A stretch of DNA of 44,936 bases from Clostridium sp. OF09-36 (GTDB lineage Bacteria > Bacillota > Clostridia > Lachnospirales > Lachnospiraceae). Below the pieces are notes generated by a model. The model was not told the DNA's origin. It ran no database searches and was given only the letters and a program-made list of their open reading frames with translations. Positions 27,799-37,062 of the stretch are shown here, in pieces (the stretch's first letter is position 1; each line of letters opens with the position of its first letter). The translations under genes and the position numbers were made by a program. Where the stretch lies: positions 1 to 44,936 of the forward strand of contig NZ_QUMD01000027.1 in the NCBI RefSeq assembly GCF_003481985.1, written 5' to 3'.

Positions 27799-28767
27799 TT
27801 AATCAAGCAGCACGCCAACCGTCTGCGGACTGTCTACCCATTCCGGGCTGTTGTTTTCCTCTGCCTCAGAAAGAAGCTCGCCTATGCTTTTTACCGGAAT
27901 TTCCACCGTTTCCGCAAGCTCGCTGATCAGGGCCCCGTATCGTGCGCCTCCTCCACAGTAATAAAGCGTATCGATGGTATTATCCGCATTGTTGAAGCTA
28001 TAGAAGTTCAGGACACGCATAACCTGTACCGCAATGCTCTGATAACGGTCCTGCAGGTGCCTGTCGATCGCCTTCTCACTCTGTGCTGTCCAGAATGCAT
28101 CTTCCGCATCCATATCCAGCTCATCCAGCCTTGTCCTGTCGCCCCGGTGCAGCCGTTCGATCTCCTCGCAGCCCGGTTCCATGGTACGGGTAATGTCATA
28201 AATCCCTTTTCGGAAAAAATGCACGCGCAATGCCTTTGTTCCAAGGTCAACCACCGCGAAATCCTTATCCCGCTCCCCGTTCTGCATATGCTCCAGAATC
28301 CGTTCCAGACCCACCACGGAAGGAACAAGTCCCACCAGCTTCAAATGCGACAATTTGGCCAGCTTCTTAAGCTGTCCGCAAAGCTCTTTCCGGCAGGCAG
28401 CCGCCAGAAGATCCAGCTGCTCCTCCGTCCGTTCGATCACTGCATAGTCAAACTGATACGCCCCCAGCTCCTCTCCGATATAGTCGTGGAACTCATAGGG
28501 AAGATTCAGCTTCAGCTGGTCCGTTGTCATCAGCGGCAGCCTGCAGCGTTTTACATAGGTATCATCCTGACGCAGCGCAAACACTACATTTTTGCAGCGA
28601 ATGTTATTTTCGCGCAATACATCCTGTATAAACTCCGCATATAATTTCATATCCGTAAGCGTATCATTATCCAGGCGGACCGACACATATTTCTTCAGCT
28701 CACCCCGCTCCATATATGCAATTTTAATGCGGTAATGTCCAATTTCAATTCCCAAGCAATTTTTCAT
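27799..28767 (-). CDS. pilM: Type IV pilus assembly protein PilM (actin-like)
   Basis: About 322 residues with an FtsA/actin-like ATPase fold: CLGIEIGHYRIKIAY at the start (phosphate-1 loop), FAVVDLGTKALRVHFF in the middle and YYCGGGARYGALISEL near the end. I chose the start at 28767 because the family begins right there and GCGGAG precedes it; it lies 15 bp after pilD. PilM is the cytoplasmic ring protein that recruits PilN. Confidence 0.85.
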   Translation of the reverse strand: MKNCLGIEIGHYRIKIAYMERGELKKYVSVRLDNDTLTDMKLYAEFIQDVLRENNIRCKNVVFALRQDDTYVKRCRLPLMTTDQLKLNLPYEFHDYIGEELGAYQFDYAVIERTEEQLDLLAAACRKELCGQLKKLAKLSHLKLVGLVPSVVGLERILEHMQNGERDKDFAVVDLGTKALRVHFFRKGIYDITRTMEPGCEEIERLHRGDRTRLDELDMDAEDAFWTAQSEKAIDRHLQDRYQSIAVQVMRVLNFYSFNNADNTIDTLYYCGGGARYGALISELAETVEIPVKSIGELLSEAEENNSPEWVDSPQTVGVLLD

Positions 28768-28781
28768 CGTATGTACTCCGC

Positions 28782-29557
28782 TTAAAATAATCCGGTATAC
28801 CACCGGGTCATAACGTCTCCATATAGTATCATCACAAAGCACGCCGCCGCGATTGCCGGTCCAAACGGAAGCCGCTGCGATTTGCGCAGTGCCGCGAGCC
28901 CGAGTCCAAGCAGGCAGCTTAAAATCAGATAAAACAAAAGCTCCCAGGCTGAATTCAGATACAGCCCGGTCATAAAAAACAATTTGATATCCCCGCCGCC
29001 AAGGCTTTCCTTTCCGGTCAGCCGGTCAAACAGAAGGGATAAAAGCAGCATTCCGCCGCCAAGCACCGTTCCAAAAAGCAAACCATGCAGTATACGGGAC
29101 ACCGGTTCCGGCAAAAGGAAGGCCGTCAGCAGAAACACCAGACAGCCCGCTATCTGCAGCCGGTCCGGAATGATCCAGCCATGAAGATCAGTCAGAGCCA
29201 TGGTCAGAAGGATCAGACCGAGAAGAACGCCCCGCAGGCTCATGACGGACAGGTCAAAACGGTAAACGATCAGGCAGCAGCCGATTCCCGCAAGCAGCTC
29301 GGTGAAAAAGCACTCCGCCGGAACCTTTGCGCCGCAGTAGCGGCATCTGCCCTTTAAAAAAAGCCAGGAGAACAGAGGCACCAGGTCCGGCGCATTCAAA
29401 ACATGGCCGCAGCTGTCGCAGTGGGAACGTCCGGCAAGGGCCGACTCTCCCGATAACAGGCGCATGGCCAGGCAGTCCGCAAAGCTTCCCAGGCAGCAGC
29501 CAGAAGGAAGGTGATACAGAGGATGTAGGCTGTGAGGCCAAAACTGATATGTAGCAT
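28782..29557 (-). CDS. pilD: Prepilin peptidase PilD (one frameshift)
   Basis: About 259 residues. Domain order: short hydrophobic N-terminus, then the zinc-type CxxC pairs (CDSCGHVL and CRYCGAK), then membrane helices with both catalytic aspartates (MALTDLHGWIIPD and LGGGDIKLFFM). The start at 29557 (MLHISFGLTAYIL, GGGAG site upstream) is in a different frame; one added base near 29492-29497 restores ACLGSFADCLAMR. It cleaves and N-methylates the prepilins of this locus. Confidence 0.88.
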
Positions 29558-29571
29558 GATATTCTCCCAGA

Positions 29572-30180
29572 TTATGAAGCTGTTTTGTATAACATTTTTT
29601 CGAGATTGGACGGATTCTTTTCCTGTCCTGCAGCGCCATTCTGATTTTTATAACCAGAATACATTCTGCTGATGAATTCGCCTTTTTCGTTGTAGCCAAC
29701 CTCAATGATGATCCAGTCCCAGCCGTTTTTATCTCCGTTACTGTGCGTGCGCAGGGCCACTGCATCCAGACCATATGCCTTCAGGATATTCTCCACATCC
29801 TTGTTATAGGTCCAGTCATGATCCACGGTATGACCGTGAACGGTAACGCCTTTATTCGCACCGCACCACATGCCTTTTACTGTTTTTCCGTTGTCGCGGT
29901 AAGCCTGAGGTGCGTATTCTGTTGTGCCGTTGCAAAGCATGACCCAGGTACCGTATCCGTTGGAGCTGGTGCTTTTGGGAACCTGAATTTCCTCGTTGTT
30001 ATAGGCCAAAACCAGTGCTGACTTAATTTTCCTGGCTGTATCCATGTCCACTGCACGTCTCGCCTTCTCGCGCTGAGAAGCAAAAACCGGAATGCTGATC
30101 GCCACCAAGATACCGACGATGGCAACCACTATGAGGAGTTCAGATAAGGTAAATGCCTGATTTTTTCTGTTTTTTATCAT
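29572..30180 (-). CDS. Type IV pilin (second PilA-type)
   Basis: 202 residues: leader MIKNRKNQA, cleavage before FTLSELLIVVAIVGILVAIS with Glu at +5, then a globular domain with two Cys (VMLCNG, MWCGANKG) that could form a disulfide. GGAGG upstream of 30180 decides the start over an earlier ATG. It follows the likely major pilin past a weak terminator, so it may be made in lower amounts. Confidence 0.88.
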   Translation of the reverse strand: MIKNRKNQAFTLSELLIVVAIVGILVAISIPVFASQREKARRAVDMDTARKIKSALVLAYNNEEIQVPKSTSSNGYGTWVMLCNGTTEYAPQAYRDNGKTVKGMWCGANKGVTVHGHTVDHDWTYNKDVENILKAYGLDAVALRTHSNGDKNGWDWIIIEVGYNEKGEFISRMYSGYKNQNGAAGQEKNPSNLEKMLYKTAS

Positions 30181-30220
30181 AAAAAGCTCCTCCCACTGGC
30201 TCATTTTCTTCCATATAGTA

Positions 30221-30245
30221 AAGAAAGGATGGGAAACCCCATCCT
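30221..30245 (-). terminator. Weak intrinsic terminator after the major pilin
   Basis: On the minus strand GGATGGG-GTTT-CCCATCC is followed by TTTCTTTA. It lies about 27 bp past the pilin stop. Partial read-through would give more pilin mRNA than downstream mRNA. Confidence 0.7.
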
Positions 30246-30271
30246 CTCGTCCACTGTATGTGGTTTCAGAA

Positions 30272-30706
30272 TTATTTTACATAGATTACAACATTGCCAT
30301 CACTTTTAACTGTAGTATTACCGGTATTACCATCAGTTGAAATCTCAGCTGCCTTAACAGAAACCTGAATAGCTGTATAGCGTTTATCGGATGTTGCATC
30401 TTCAATAGCTGTAGCAGTGAGAGAGGAATCCGCAGTTCCTTTTGTTGCAATTCCCTTTTCTAAATCATAATCATAGTACACAGCTTCCTTACCATCTTCA
30501 TTATCAGTTAAGTACTGTGCCACTGCTGCTGCCTTTGCTGCTCTCATATTTGCCTGGTTGGTTGCCTTTCTCGCTTTAGCAAGCTGAGAGGTAAACACCG
30601 GAATAGAGATTGCAACCAGAATACCCACGATTGCTACTACTACCAGCAGCTCTGCCAGGGTAAAGCCTTTTTTGTTTCCACGAATCTTTTTAAATAAGCT
30701 TTTCAT
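30272..30706 (-). CDS. pilA: Type IV major pilin PilA
   Basis: 144 residues: MKSLFKKIRGNKKG, cleavage before FTLAELLVVVAIVGILVAIS with Glu at +5, and a short globular domain rich in Thr, Ser, Asp and Ala. It is more AT-rich than its neighbours and shows fewer GC-ending codons, as seen for many variable or highly expressed surface proteins. Its position after pilC and before a weak terminator suggests it is the main structural subunit. Confidence 0.9.
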   Translation of the reverse strand: MKSLFKKIRGNKKGFTLAELLVVVAIVGILVAISIPVFTSQLAKARKATNQANMRAAKAAAVAQYLTDNEDGKEAVYYDYDLEKGIATKGTADSSLTATAIEDATSDKRYTAIQVSVKAAEISTDGNTGNTTVKSDGNVVIYVK

Positions 30707-30788
30707 GTTTTGAGTCTCCTTTTGTAAAAGTTATTATTATTGATCGAAGGGGAGCCTTCGTTTCAATCGTGTTGCATACCGTTTTTCA

Positions 30789-32006
30789 TCACATCAGATC
30801 ATACATGGTGAAAATCGGAAGGTAGATCGACACCACAATGAATCCCGCGAAGATGGACAGCAGGATCAGCAGCGTCGGCTCCAGCATGGCCAGGAGTCTC
30901 TGGATCCGGAAATCGGCTTCGTTGGTGTAGTAATCCGCTACATTCTCTAACGTATCCTCCAGCTCACCAGTTTCTTCTCCTACCGCGCACATATCGATCA
31001 TGGTCTGTGGAAAATGCTTCCTGCCCTTCAGACAGTCTGTCAGGGTACGGCCCTGCTCAATGGTTCCGCGCATGGCCTGGACCTCGTCCCGGAACAACGC
31101 GTTATCCATGACCCTGGCTGTGGTTTCCACGGCCTGGTCCAGCGTGATGCCTGCTGCCAGAAGAACGGACATGGTATTGGCAAACTGCGCTGCGGCGTTC
31201 ATCTGGTTGATGATGCCCACTAACGGAAGTGATAACGCTATTTTGGCCTTCCGGATTTTTCCGTCCGGTGTCTTTGTATACATGCGGAATGCAAGAATAA
31301 AGACAGTCCAGAACGCGATCATGACCAGCCACCACGCAGCGAAGAAGTCTGACGCGCCGATGAGCATCCGGGTCATAAGCGGAAGCTTTCCTCCCAGATC
31401 CTCAAATACATTGGCCAGCGTCGGGACTACCTTGGCCATAACAATGATGACGACCACTACCGCGATCGCAATGACAAATATGGGGTAGGTGAGAGCGCTT
31501 TTGATTTTCTCTGTAGTCTTATAAGCCTTGTCGTAGTATTTGTGCAGCCGTTCAAAGGACTGGTCCAGGGTACCGGACTGTTCGCCTGCCCGGATCGTCT
31601 CGATAAAGGTAAGCGGAAAGCGTTCCCGGTGCTTCTCCAGTGCTGCAGCCACGGTGCTTCCTGCTGCGACCTCTGTGGCGGCTTCCGCCATAACCCTGCG
31701 CAGACGTTTATCACTGCACTGCCCCGCCAGCATCTGCATGGAACGGGATATGGACATTCCTGAGCGAAGCGTGATGGCAAACTGAGAACAGAGAATGGAT
31801 AAATCCTTGGTCCTGATCTGCTTATTACCAATTTCCATCTGCAGCAGGCTTGTCTGTTTTTTCTTTTCAGCCTCGCGGCTGATGCTTAGCAGTACCGGAT
31901 AGCTGTCCCGGACCCTGGTTGCGGCAGCCGTTTCTGTTTCTGCCTGGAGCACACCGCGGACTTCCTTTCCGTCTCTGCCGAGTGCCCGATATGAAAAAGT
32001 CGGCAT
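30789..32006 (-). CDS. pilC: Type IV pilus inner-membrane platform protein PilC
   Basis: 405 residues with two T2SF domains and about three membrane helices (ALTYPIFVIAIAVVVVIIVM in the middle; ILLSIFAGFIVVSIYLPIF at the end). The start MPTFSYRALGRDGKEVRG and the repeated SGMSISRSM / AAGITLDQAV segments are typical. It connects the PilB/PilT motors to pilus assembly. First gene after the promoter at 32079-32107. Confidence 0.93.
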   Translation of the reverse strand: MPTFSYRALGRDGKEVRGVLQAETETAAATRVRDSYPVLLSISREAEKKKQTSLLQMEIGNKQIRTKDLSILCSQFAITLRSGMSISRSMQMLAGQCSDKRLRRVMAEAATEVAAGSTVAAALEKHRERFPLTFIETIRAGEQSGTLDQSFERLHKYYDKAYKTTEKIKSALTYPIFVIAIAVVVVIIVMAKVVPTLANVFEDLGGKLPLMTRMLIGASDFFAAWWLVMIAFWTVFILAFRMYTKTPDGKIRKAKIALSLPLVGIINQMNAAAQFANTMSVLLAAGITLDQAVETTARVMDNALFRDEVQAMRGTIEQGRTLTDCLKGRKHFPQTMIDMCAVGEETGELEDTLENVADYYTNEADFRIQRLLAMLEPTLLILLSIFAGFIVVSIYLPIFTMYDLM

Positions 32007-32078
32007 ATCTCAACCTCCAAGCGCATGTCTTACAAGGTTATGAAGAAATTCTTAATAGCCTTTCAGATTTTCATTCTG

Positions 32079-32107
32079 ATTTTATCATCTTACTATTTCG
32101 TTGTAAA
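32079..32107 (-). promoter_or_regulatory. Vegetative promoter of the pilC-pilA-minor pilin operon
   Basis: On the minus strand TTTACA (32107-32102), a 17-nt spacer and TAAAAT (32084-32079). About 70-75 bp upstream of the pilC ATG, in a 208-bp AT-rich gap between pilT and pilC. Confidence 0.7.
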
Positions 32108-32155
32108 GAAACACTTATTTCTGAAGCGTTATTGTACTAAATAAAATACATTAAA

Positions 32156-32187
32156 TTATGACAAATACGCTGTCTTTTATGACAAAT
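32156..32187. repeat. Direct repeat, 21-bp period, upstream of the pilC promoter
   Basis: TTATGACAAAT occurs at 32156-32166 and 32177-32187. The 21-bp period is two DNA turns, so both copies face the same side. It lies 50-80 bp upstream of the -35 box and could bind an activator of pilus expression. Confidence 0.5.
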
Positions 32188-32214
32188 TATTTGTTTTTTA
32201 TTTCATAACTTATT

Positions 32215-33276
32215 TTAGCGTAACAAAAAGCTCTTTTGCAGCTCGGCCGGATCATACGCAGATTCCATTGCAGTCTCCGGCATGATCACGCCGCGCTGTG
32301 CCAGCTCAAGCAGGGAATGGTCCATCGTAACAGAACCATCCTTTGCTCCGGACAGCAGATAGCTCTGCATCTGCGGAGTGCGGCCGTCCCGGATCAGATT
32401 CCGGATCGGAGTCGTGATCATCATAAGCTCGCAGGCTGCCACGCGCCCCTTCCCTTCGGCACGCGGTACCAGCTGCTGTGCCAGAACTGCTTTCAATGTC
32501 ATGGACAGCTGCAGACGGATCTGCGGCTGCTTATTTTCCGGGAACACTCCTACAATCCGGTCGATGCTGTCGACTGCAGAGTTTGTATGAAGGGTAGAAA
32601 AAACCAGGTGCCCGGTTTCTGCCGCCACCAGCGCGGTCTCGATGGTTTCCGGCGTCCGCATCTCACCGATCAGGATCACATCCGGGTCTTCCCGCAGGGA
32701 TGCGTAAAGCCCATGCTCATAGTCTTCTACATCCACGCCCACCTCACGCTGGTTAATGATGGCGCGCTGCGGGGTATACACGTACTCGATCGGGTCTTCC
32801 AGGGTGATGATGTGGACGGGTCTTGTCTGGTTGATCTGATCCAGAATGGCTGCCAGAGTAGTGGACTTTCCGCTTCCGGTTTCACCGGTCACCAGAACAA
32901 TGCCCTTATTCCAATGTGAAAACTGGCGCACGGCATCCGGCAGTCCCAGCTCCTTTAGTCTTGGGATGGTATTGCTTAACAGGCGCAGCGCAGCGGAAAG
33001 CGCACCCTTCTGGCGAAACAGATTGATCCGGATGCGCCGTCCTGCAAGCGTTGCGGAAAAATCCAGCTGGCCGATCTGGTCTATCCTTCTGACATGCTCC
33101 CCTGCCAGCTGTCTTCCAAGCTCCTCGCAGTCCTCGTAAGACAGGGGTTCGTCTGTCAGGCTGCGGATCTGGCCGTCAATCCGGCATTTTGGCGGCAGGC
33201 CCGCAATCAGGTGCACATCTGAGGCTCCCTTTTCTGCTGCTATTGCGATCAGTATTTCTGCGGTATATCGATACAT
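32215..33276 (-). CDS. pilT: Type IV pilus retraction ATPase PilT
   Basis: 353 residues. N-terminal PAS-like domain (SDVHLIAGLPPKCRIDG), Walker A GETGSGKST (about residue 131), Asp box IITLEDPIEYVY, Walker B LREDPDVILIGEMR, His box TGHLVFSTLHTNSAVDSIDRI. The AIRNLIRE-like motif near the C-terminus reads TPIRNLIRDG. Its presence means the pilus can probably retract (twitching or DNA uptake). It lies 27 bp after pilB. Confidence 0.93.
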   Translation of the reverse strand: MYRYTAEILIAIAAEKGASDVHLIAGLPPKCRIDGQIRSLTDEPLSYEDCEELGRQLAGEHVRRIDQIGQLDFSATLAGRRIRINLFRQKGALSAALRLLSNTIPRLKELGLPDAVRQFSHWNKGIVLVTGETGSGKSTTLAAILDQINQTRPVHIITLEDPIEYVYTPQRAIINQREVGVDVEDYEHGLYASLREDPDVILIGEMRTPETIETALVAAETGHLVFSTLHTNSAVDSIDRIVGVFPENKQPQIRLQLSMTLKAVLAQQLVPRAEGKGRVAACELMMITTPIRNLIRDGRTPQMQSYLLSGAKDGSVTMDHSLLELAQRGVIMPETAMESAYDPAELQKSFLLR

Positions 33277-33303
33277 ATTCGGATTGTTCCTTTCTTTTCC
33301 TAT

Positions 33304-34986
33304 TTAGAAGATGGACAGCGTTCGGATGATTTCGTCCACGGTTGTAGTTCCATTGTCCAGAAGCTTCTGCGCATGCTCTGACATCGGGATATACGCGCTC
33401 TCCCTTCTCGCAGCCTCCATAAAGCGCGGCCGGTCTGCTCCTTCCATAATGCAGCGGCGCAGACCTTCCTGGATCACCATAACCTCAAATACACCGATCC
33501 GTCCGCGGTAGCCGGAGCGGAAGCAGTGGTCACAGCCGGCTCCGTGCCAGTAGATCCGGCCTGGAACATCCGGTATTTTCGCAAGCTCCAGGGCTTTCCG
33601 GGGCGGCACGATCTGCTCTCGGCAGCTTGGACAGATGCGGCGCAGCAGACGCTGGGAAATGACACCGCGCAGGCCTGCCGCAATCAGATAAGGCGGTACA
33701 CCCATATCACGCAGCCGGTCAATGGCGGAAATGGCATCCTCGGTATGGATCGTGGTGATGACCAGGTGCCCGGTCATAGCGGCGCGCATGGCGATCTCTG
33801 CGGTCTCGCCGTCCCGGATCTCACCAACACAGATGATATCCGGGTCCTGGCGCAGGATAGAACGCAGACCGGAAGCAAAGGTCAGGCCGACCTTTTCGTT
33901 GATCTGCACCTGCGTTGCGCCTTTCATATGATACTCCACCGGATCCTCTAGCGTGATCAGGTTTGTCCGGTCGGAAAGCAGCTCACGGATCAGGGTATAC
34001 ATGGTAGAGGATTTACCGGAACCGGTCGGTCCCACGATCATGATCACACCGGAAGTCAGGCCCAGCAGCTTGTCGATCTTGGCATCCTCAAGCGGCGGGA
34101 TACCGATACCGCGCCGGTTCAGGGTTTCCTCATTTCTGCGCAGGATACGGATCACCACCTTCTCGCCATAGATCGTCGGCAGCGTGGAGGTTCGCATATC
34201 CAGCTCCGTTTCTTTTACGGAAAGGACTGCGCGTCCATCCTGCGGGATCCGCTTTTCCACGATATCCATGTGAGACATGATCTTCAGACGAGATATCACG
34301 GAATCCTTCAGCTCTCCCGGAATGACCATGATGCGGTGCAGCTGGCCGTCAATACGCATGCGGACGATCAGCTCCTCCTGCGTCGGTTCAAAATGGATAT
34401 CGGATGCATTCTCCGTATAGGCCCGCTCGATGATGGAATTGACCAGACGCACCATCGGGGTTGCGTTTTCCTGACTTTCAGATGACCGGGCCGCTGTCTC
34501 TGTTTCCATGGTGGCCGCATTCTCCGCACGGATCTGCGCCATGGCCTGAGCTGCTCCTTCATTGCCATAGAGCACGTTGATGGCATGCTGTACAGCCTGT
34601 TCTGAAGCGATCATCGGCACAATCCGCTTCCTGGAAGTGCGCTGTGCCTCCTCCACCGCCATAAAGTTGAGCGGATCTGCCATGGCCAGAAACAGCTCCT
34701 CCTTCGAGCAGCGCACCGGTACAATGCTCATGCGCTTTGCCAGATTTTTCGGGACATACCGGGACATCTCCGGCGCTATATCCACCTTGGTCAGGTCAAT
34801 ATATTCAATGCCAAGCTGCATGCGAAGGGCATCGATCAGCTGCCGCTCCGTAATAAAGTTATGCTCGATCAGAATAGAGCCCAGACGGCCTTTTTCTCTG
34901 GACTGGAATTCCAGGGCCTGCTTTAACTGCTCCTGTGTGATCAGTCCCATTTCCAGAAGCATATCACCTAATCGTTTTGTACGCAT
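33304..34986 (-). CDS. pilB: Type IV pilus assembly ATPase PilB
   Basis: 560 residues. N-terminal T2SSE_N domain (RTKRLGDMLLEMGLITQEQL), Walker A VGPTGSGKSSTMYT (about residue 318), Asp box LITLEDPVEYHMKG, Walker B LRQDPDIICVGEIRDGETAE, His box, and two Cys pairs (CPSC, CDHC) for zinc. It drives pilus extension. First gene of the pilus locus, read from just after the thrH terminator. Confidence 0.95.
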   Translation of the reverse strand: MRTKRLGDMLLEMGLITQEQLKQALEFQSREKGRLGSILIEHNFITERQLIDALRMQLGIEYIDLTKVDIAPEMSRYVPKNLAKRMSIVPVRCSKEELFLAMADPLNFMAVEEAQRTSRKRIVPMIASEQAVQHAINVLYGNEGAAQAMAQIRAENAATMETETAARSSESQENATPMVRLVNSIIERAYTENASDIHFEPTQEELIVRMRIDGQLHRIMVIPGELKDSVISRLKIMSHMDIVEKRIPQDGRAVLSVKETELDMRTSTLPTIYGEKVVIRILRRNEETLNRRGIGIPPLEDAKIDKLLGLTSGVIMIVGPTGSGKSSTMYTLIRELLSDRTNLITLEDPVEYHMKGATQVQINEKVGLTFASGLRSILRQDPDIICVGEIRDGETAEIAMRAAMTGHLVITTIHTEDAISAIDRLRDMGVPPYLIAAGLRGVISQRLLRRICPSCREQIVPPRKALELAKIPDVPGRIYWHGAGCDHCFRSGYRGRIGVFEVMVIQEGLRRCIMEGADRPRFMEAARRESAYIPMSEHAQKLLDNGTTTVDEIIRTLSIF

Positions 34987-35036
34987 AGTTTCTCCTTCCT
35001 GTAAATCAGATATCGGTTTTCAAATCCGCCAGGCAC

Positions 35037-35070
35037 AAAAGGCAGATCCCTGCACAGCCGGGAATCTGCC
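35037..35070 (-). terminator. Intrinsic terminator after thrH
   Basis: GGCAGAT(T)CCC pairs with GGGATCTGCC around a 10-nt loop; on the minus strand TTTTG follows. It lies 34 bp past the thrH stop and separates it from pilB. Confidence 0.75.
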
Positions 35071-35103
35071 CTTTTACTCATGGTAGTATCTCTGTGTTCT
35101 GTT

Positions 35104-35703
35104 TTATACTGCTGCCTTAATCGCTGCCAGCAGCTCCTCATAGGTCTCGTACGCCGGAAGATCCGGATTGTCGTTCTTGATCTGATCGGTGCTCTTAAAG
35201 AGGAAGCCGGCCTTGCTGGCGCGGATCATGCCAAGGTCATTGTAGCTGTCACCGCTGGCAATGGTCTCAAAGCCGATGGACTGCAGCGCCTTAACAGTAC
35301 TGAGCTTGGACTGCTCAATGCGCATCTTAAATCCGGTGATCTCGCCGTCCTCTGCTACTTCCAGCTCGTTGCAGAAAATGGTTGGCCAGCCCAGCTTTTT
35401 CATGAGCGGCTTTGCGAACTGGGTGAAGGTATCGCTGATGATGATTACCTGTCCCAGCTCCCGGAGCTCATCCAGAAACGCTCTTGCCCCCGGCATCGGG
35501 TCGATCTTCTCGATGGTTTCCTGGATCTCCTTCAAGCCAAGTCCGTGCTCCTTTAAGATTCCGAGACGCCATTTCATCAGCTTGTCGTAGTCCGGCTCAT
35601 CGCGGGTGGTGCGCTTTAACTCCGGGATGCCGCTGGCCTCAGCGAATGCGATCCAGATTTCCGGTACCAGAACTCCTTCTAAGTCTAAACAGGTAATAAA
35701 CAT
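35104..35703 (-). CDS. thrH: Bifunctional phosphoserine phosphatase / homoserine phosphotransferase ThrH
   Basis: 199 residues of the HAD superfamily. Motif I reads CLDLEGVLVPE (DxEG in place of DxDG, characteristic of ThrH), motif II IISDTFTQF, motif IV SGDSYNDLGMI. ThrH dephosphorylates phosphoserine and can phosphorylate homoserine. GGAGG before the ATG at 35703 decides the start. It lies 99 bp after the AICAR formyltransferase gene and probably shares its transcript. Confidence 0.93.
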   Translation of the reverse strand: MFITCLDLEGVLVPEIWIAFAEASGIPELKRTTRDEPDYDKLMKWRLGILKEHGLGLKEIQETIEKIDPMPGARAFLDELRELGQVIIISDTFTQFAKPLMKKLGWPTIFCNELEVAEDGEITGFKMRIEQSKLSTVKALQSIGFETIASGDSYNDLGMIRASKAGFLFKSTDQIKNDNPDLPAYETYEELLAAIKAAV

Positions 35704-35757
35704 CTTTTCATCCTCCAATTTCATGTTTTTTGTTCCATTCCGGCAAACATGGGGGAT

Positions 35758-35786
35758 GCAGCAGCCCTGCATGTTCTGGCTGCTGC
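35758..35786. repeat. Inverted repeat between the purine genes and thrH
   Basis: GCAGCAGCC and GGCTGCTGC (9 bp) flank an 11-nt loop. No U-tract follows, so a terminator is unlikely. It could stabilise or process the mRNA. Confidence 0.35.
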
Positions 35787-35802
35787 CGATTTCCCGTATC
35801 TC

Positions 35803-36981
35803 CTAGTGGTGGAACAGGCGGATGCCGGTGAAGGCCATCGCCATGTTGTATTTGTTGCAGGTCTCGATCACGTTGTCATCGCGAACAGAGCCGCCCGGCT
35901 GTGCAATGTATTTCACGCCGCTCTTATATGCACGCTCGATATTATCGCCAAACGGGAAGAATGCGTCAGAGCCCAATGCCACATCGGTCATCTGGTCTAA
36001 CCATGCGCGTTTTTCTTCCTTGGTGAATACCGGCGGTTTTACCTTGAAAGTCTTCTCCCATGTACCATCTGCCAAAACATCCATGTACTCGTCACCAATG
36101 TAAACGTCAATCGCATTGTCGCGGTCTGCACGCTTAATCCCATCCACGAACTGCAGGTTCAATACCTGCGGTGCCTGGCGTAAAAACCAGTTATCCGCTT
36201 TCTGGCCTGCCAGTCTGGTGCAGTGTACGCGGGACTGCTGGCCTGCGCCGATGCCGATGGCCTGACCGTCCTTTGCGTAGCACACAGAGTTGGACTGGGT
36301 ATATTTTAAGGTGATGAGGGAGATTACCAGATCGATCTTCGCCTGATCCGGGATTTCTTTGTTCTCCGTCACAACGTTTGCCAGCATCTCTTTGTTGATA
36401 TCCAGGTTATTTCTGCCCTGCTCAAAGACTACACCGAACACCTGCTTGCGCTCGATCGGCTCCGGCTCATAATCCGGGTCGATCTGGATTACGCAGTAAT
36501 TGCCTTTTTTCTTTTCTTTTAAGATGGCCAGTGCTTCCGGCTCATAGCCCGGTGCAATGACACCGTCAGAAACCTCACGCTTGATGAGCTTTGCGGTAGA
36601 AACATCGCAGACATCGGACAGGGAAATGAAATCACCAAAGGAAGACATGCGGTCCGCACCACGCGCTCTTGCATAGGCACTTGCTAACGGAGAAAGCTCG
36701 CCCATGTCGTCAACCCAGTAGATCTTTGCCAGGGTCTCGGAAAGCGGCAGACCAACTGCAGCTCCGGCCGGGGATACATGCTTAAAGGAAGCTGCTGCCG
36801 GAAGTCCGGTTGCTTTTTTCAGTTCTCTTACCAGCTGCCAGCCGTTAAATGCATCCAGCAAGTTGATGTAGCCTGGTCTTCCGCTCAGTACCTGGAATGG
36901 AAGGTTTTTGTTATCGTTCATAAAAACTCTTGCCGGTTTCTGATTCGGGTTACAGCCATACTTTAATTCCATCTCGTTCAT
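35803..36981 (-). CDS. Stand-alone phosphoribosylaminoimidazolecarboxamide (AICAR) formyltransferase
   Basis: 392 residues corresponding to the AICAR transformylase half of PurH, with no IMP-cyclohydrolase domain. Typical motifs: LKYGCNPNQKPA at the start, ASFKHVSPAGAAVG (catalytic Lys-His), and GSDAFFPFGDNIERA with QPGGSVRDD near the C-terminus. It formylates AICAR with 10-formyl-tetrahydrofolate. The cyclohydrolase step is supplied by the upstream neighbour. ATG at 36981 has better spacing to AAGGAAG than the GTG 6 nt before it. Confidence 0.93.
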   Translation of the reverse strand: MNEMELKYGCNPNQKPARVFMNDNKNLPFQVLSGRPGYINLLDAFNGWQLVRELKKATGLPAAASFKHVSPAGAAVGLPLSETLAKIYWVDDMGELSPLASAYARARGADRMSSFGDFISLSDVCDVSTAKLIKREVSDGVIAPGYEPEALAILKEKKKGNYCVIQIDPDYEPEPIERKQVFGVVFEQGRNNLDINKEMLANVVTENKEIPDQAKIDLVISLITLKYTQSNSVCYAKDGQAIGIGAGQQSRVHCTRLAGQKADNWFLRQAPQVLNLQFVDGIKRADRDNAIDVYIGDEYMDVLADGTWEKTFKVKPPVFTKEEKRAWLDQMTDVALGSDAFFPFGDNIERAYKSGVKYIAQPGGSVRDDNVIETCNKYNMAMAFTGIRLFHH

Positions 36982-37062
36982 CGTCACGTTCTTCCTTTCT
37001 TTTGTTTGGCAGCTTTGCTGCCCATTGGCATTTGTCTCTCCTGTTTTTCCTGACTTTTCGTC

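Noticed and set aside
28768..29774. Long N-terminal extension of the prepilin peptidase frame
   Set aside because: The extension runs in from pilin DNA in the wrong frame; the true start is at 29557 with a one-base break near 29494.
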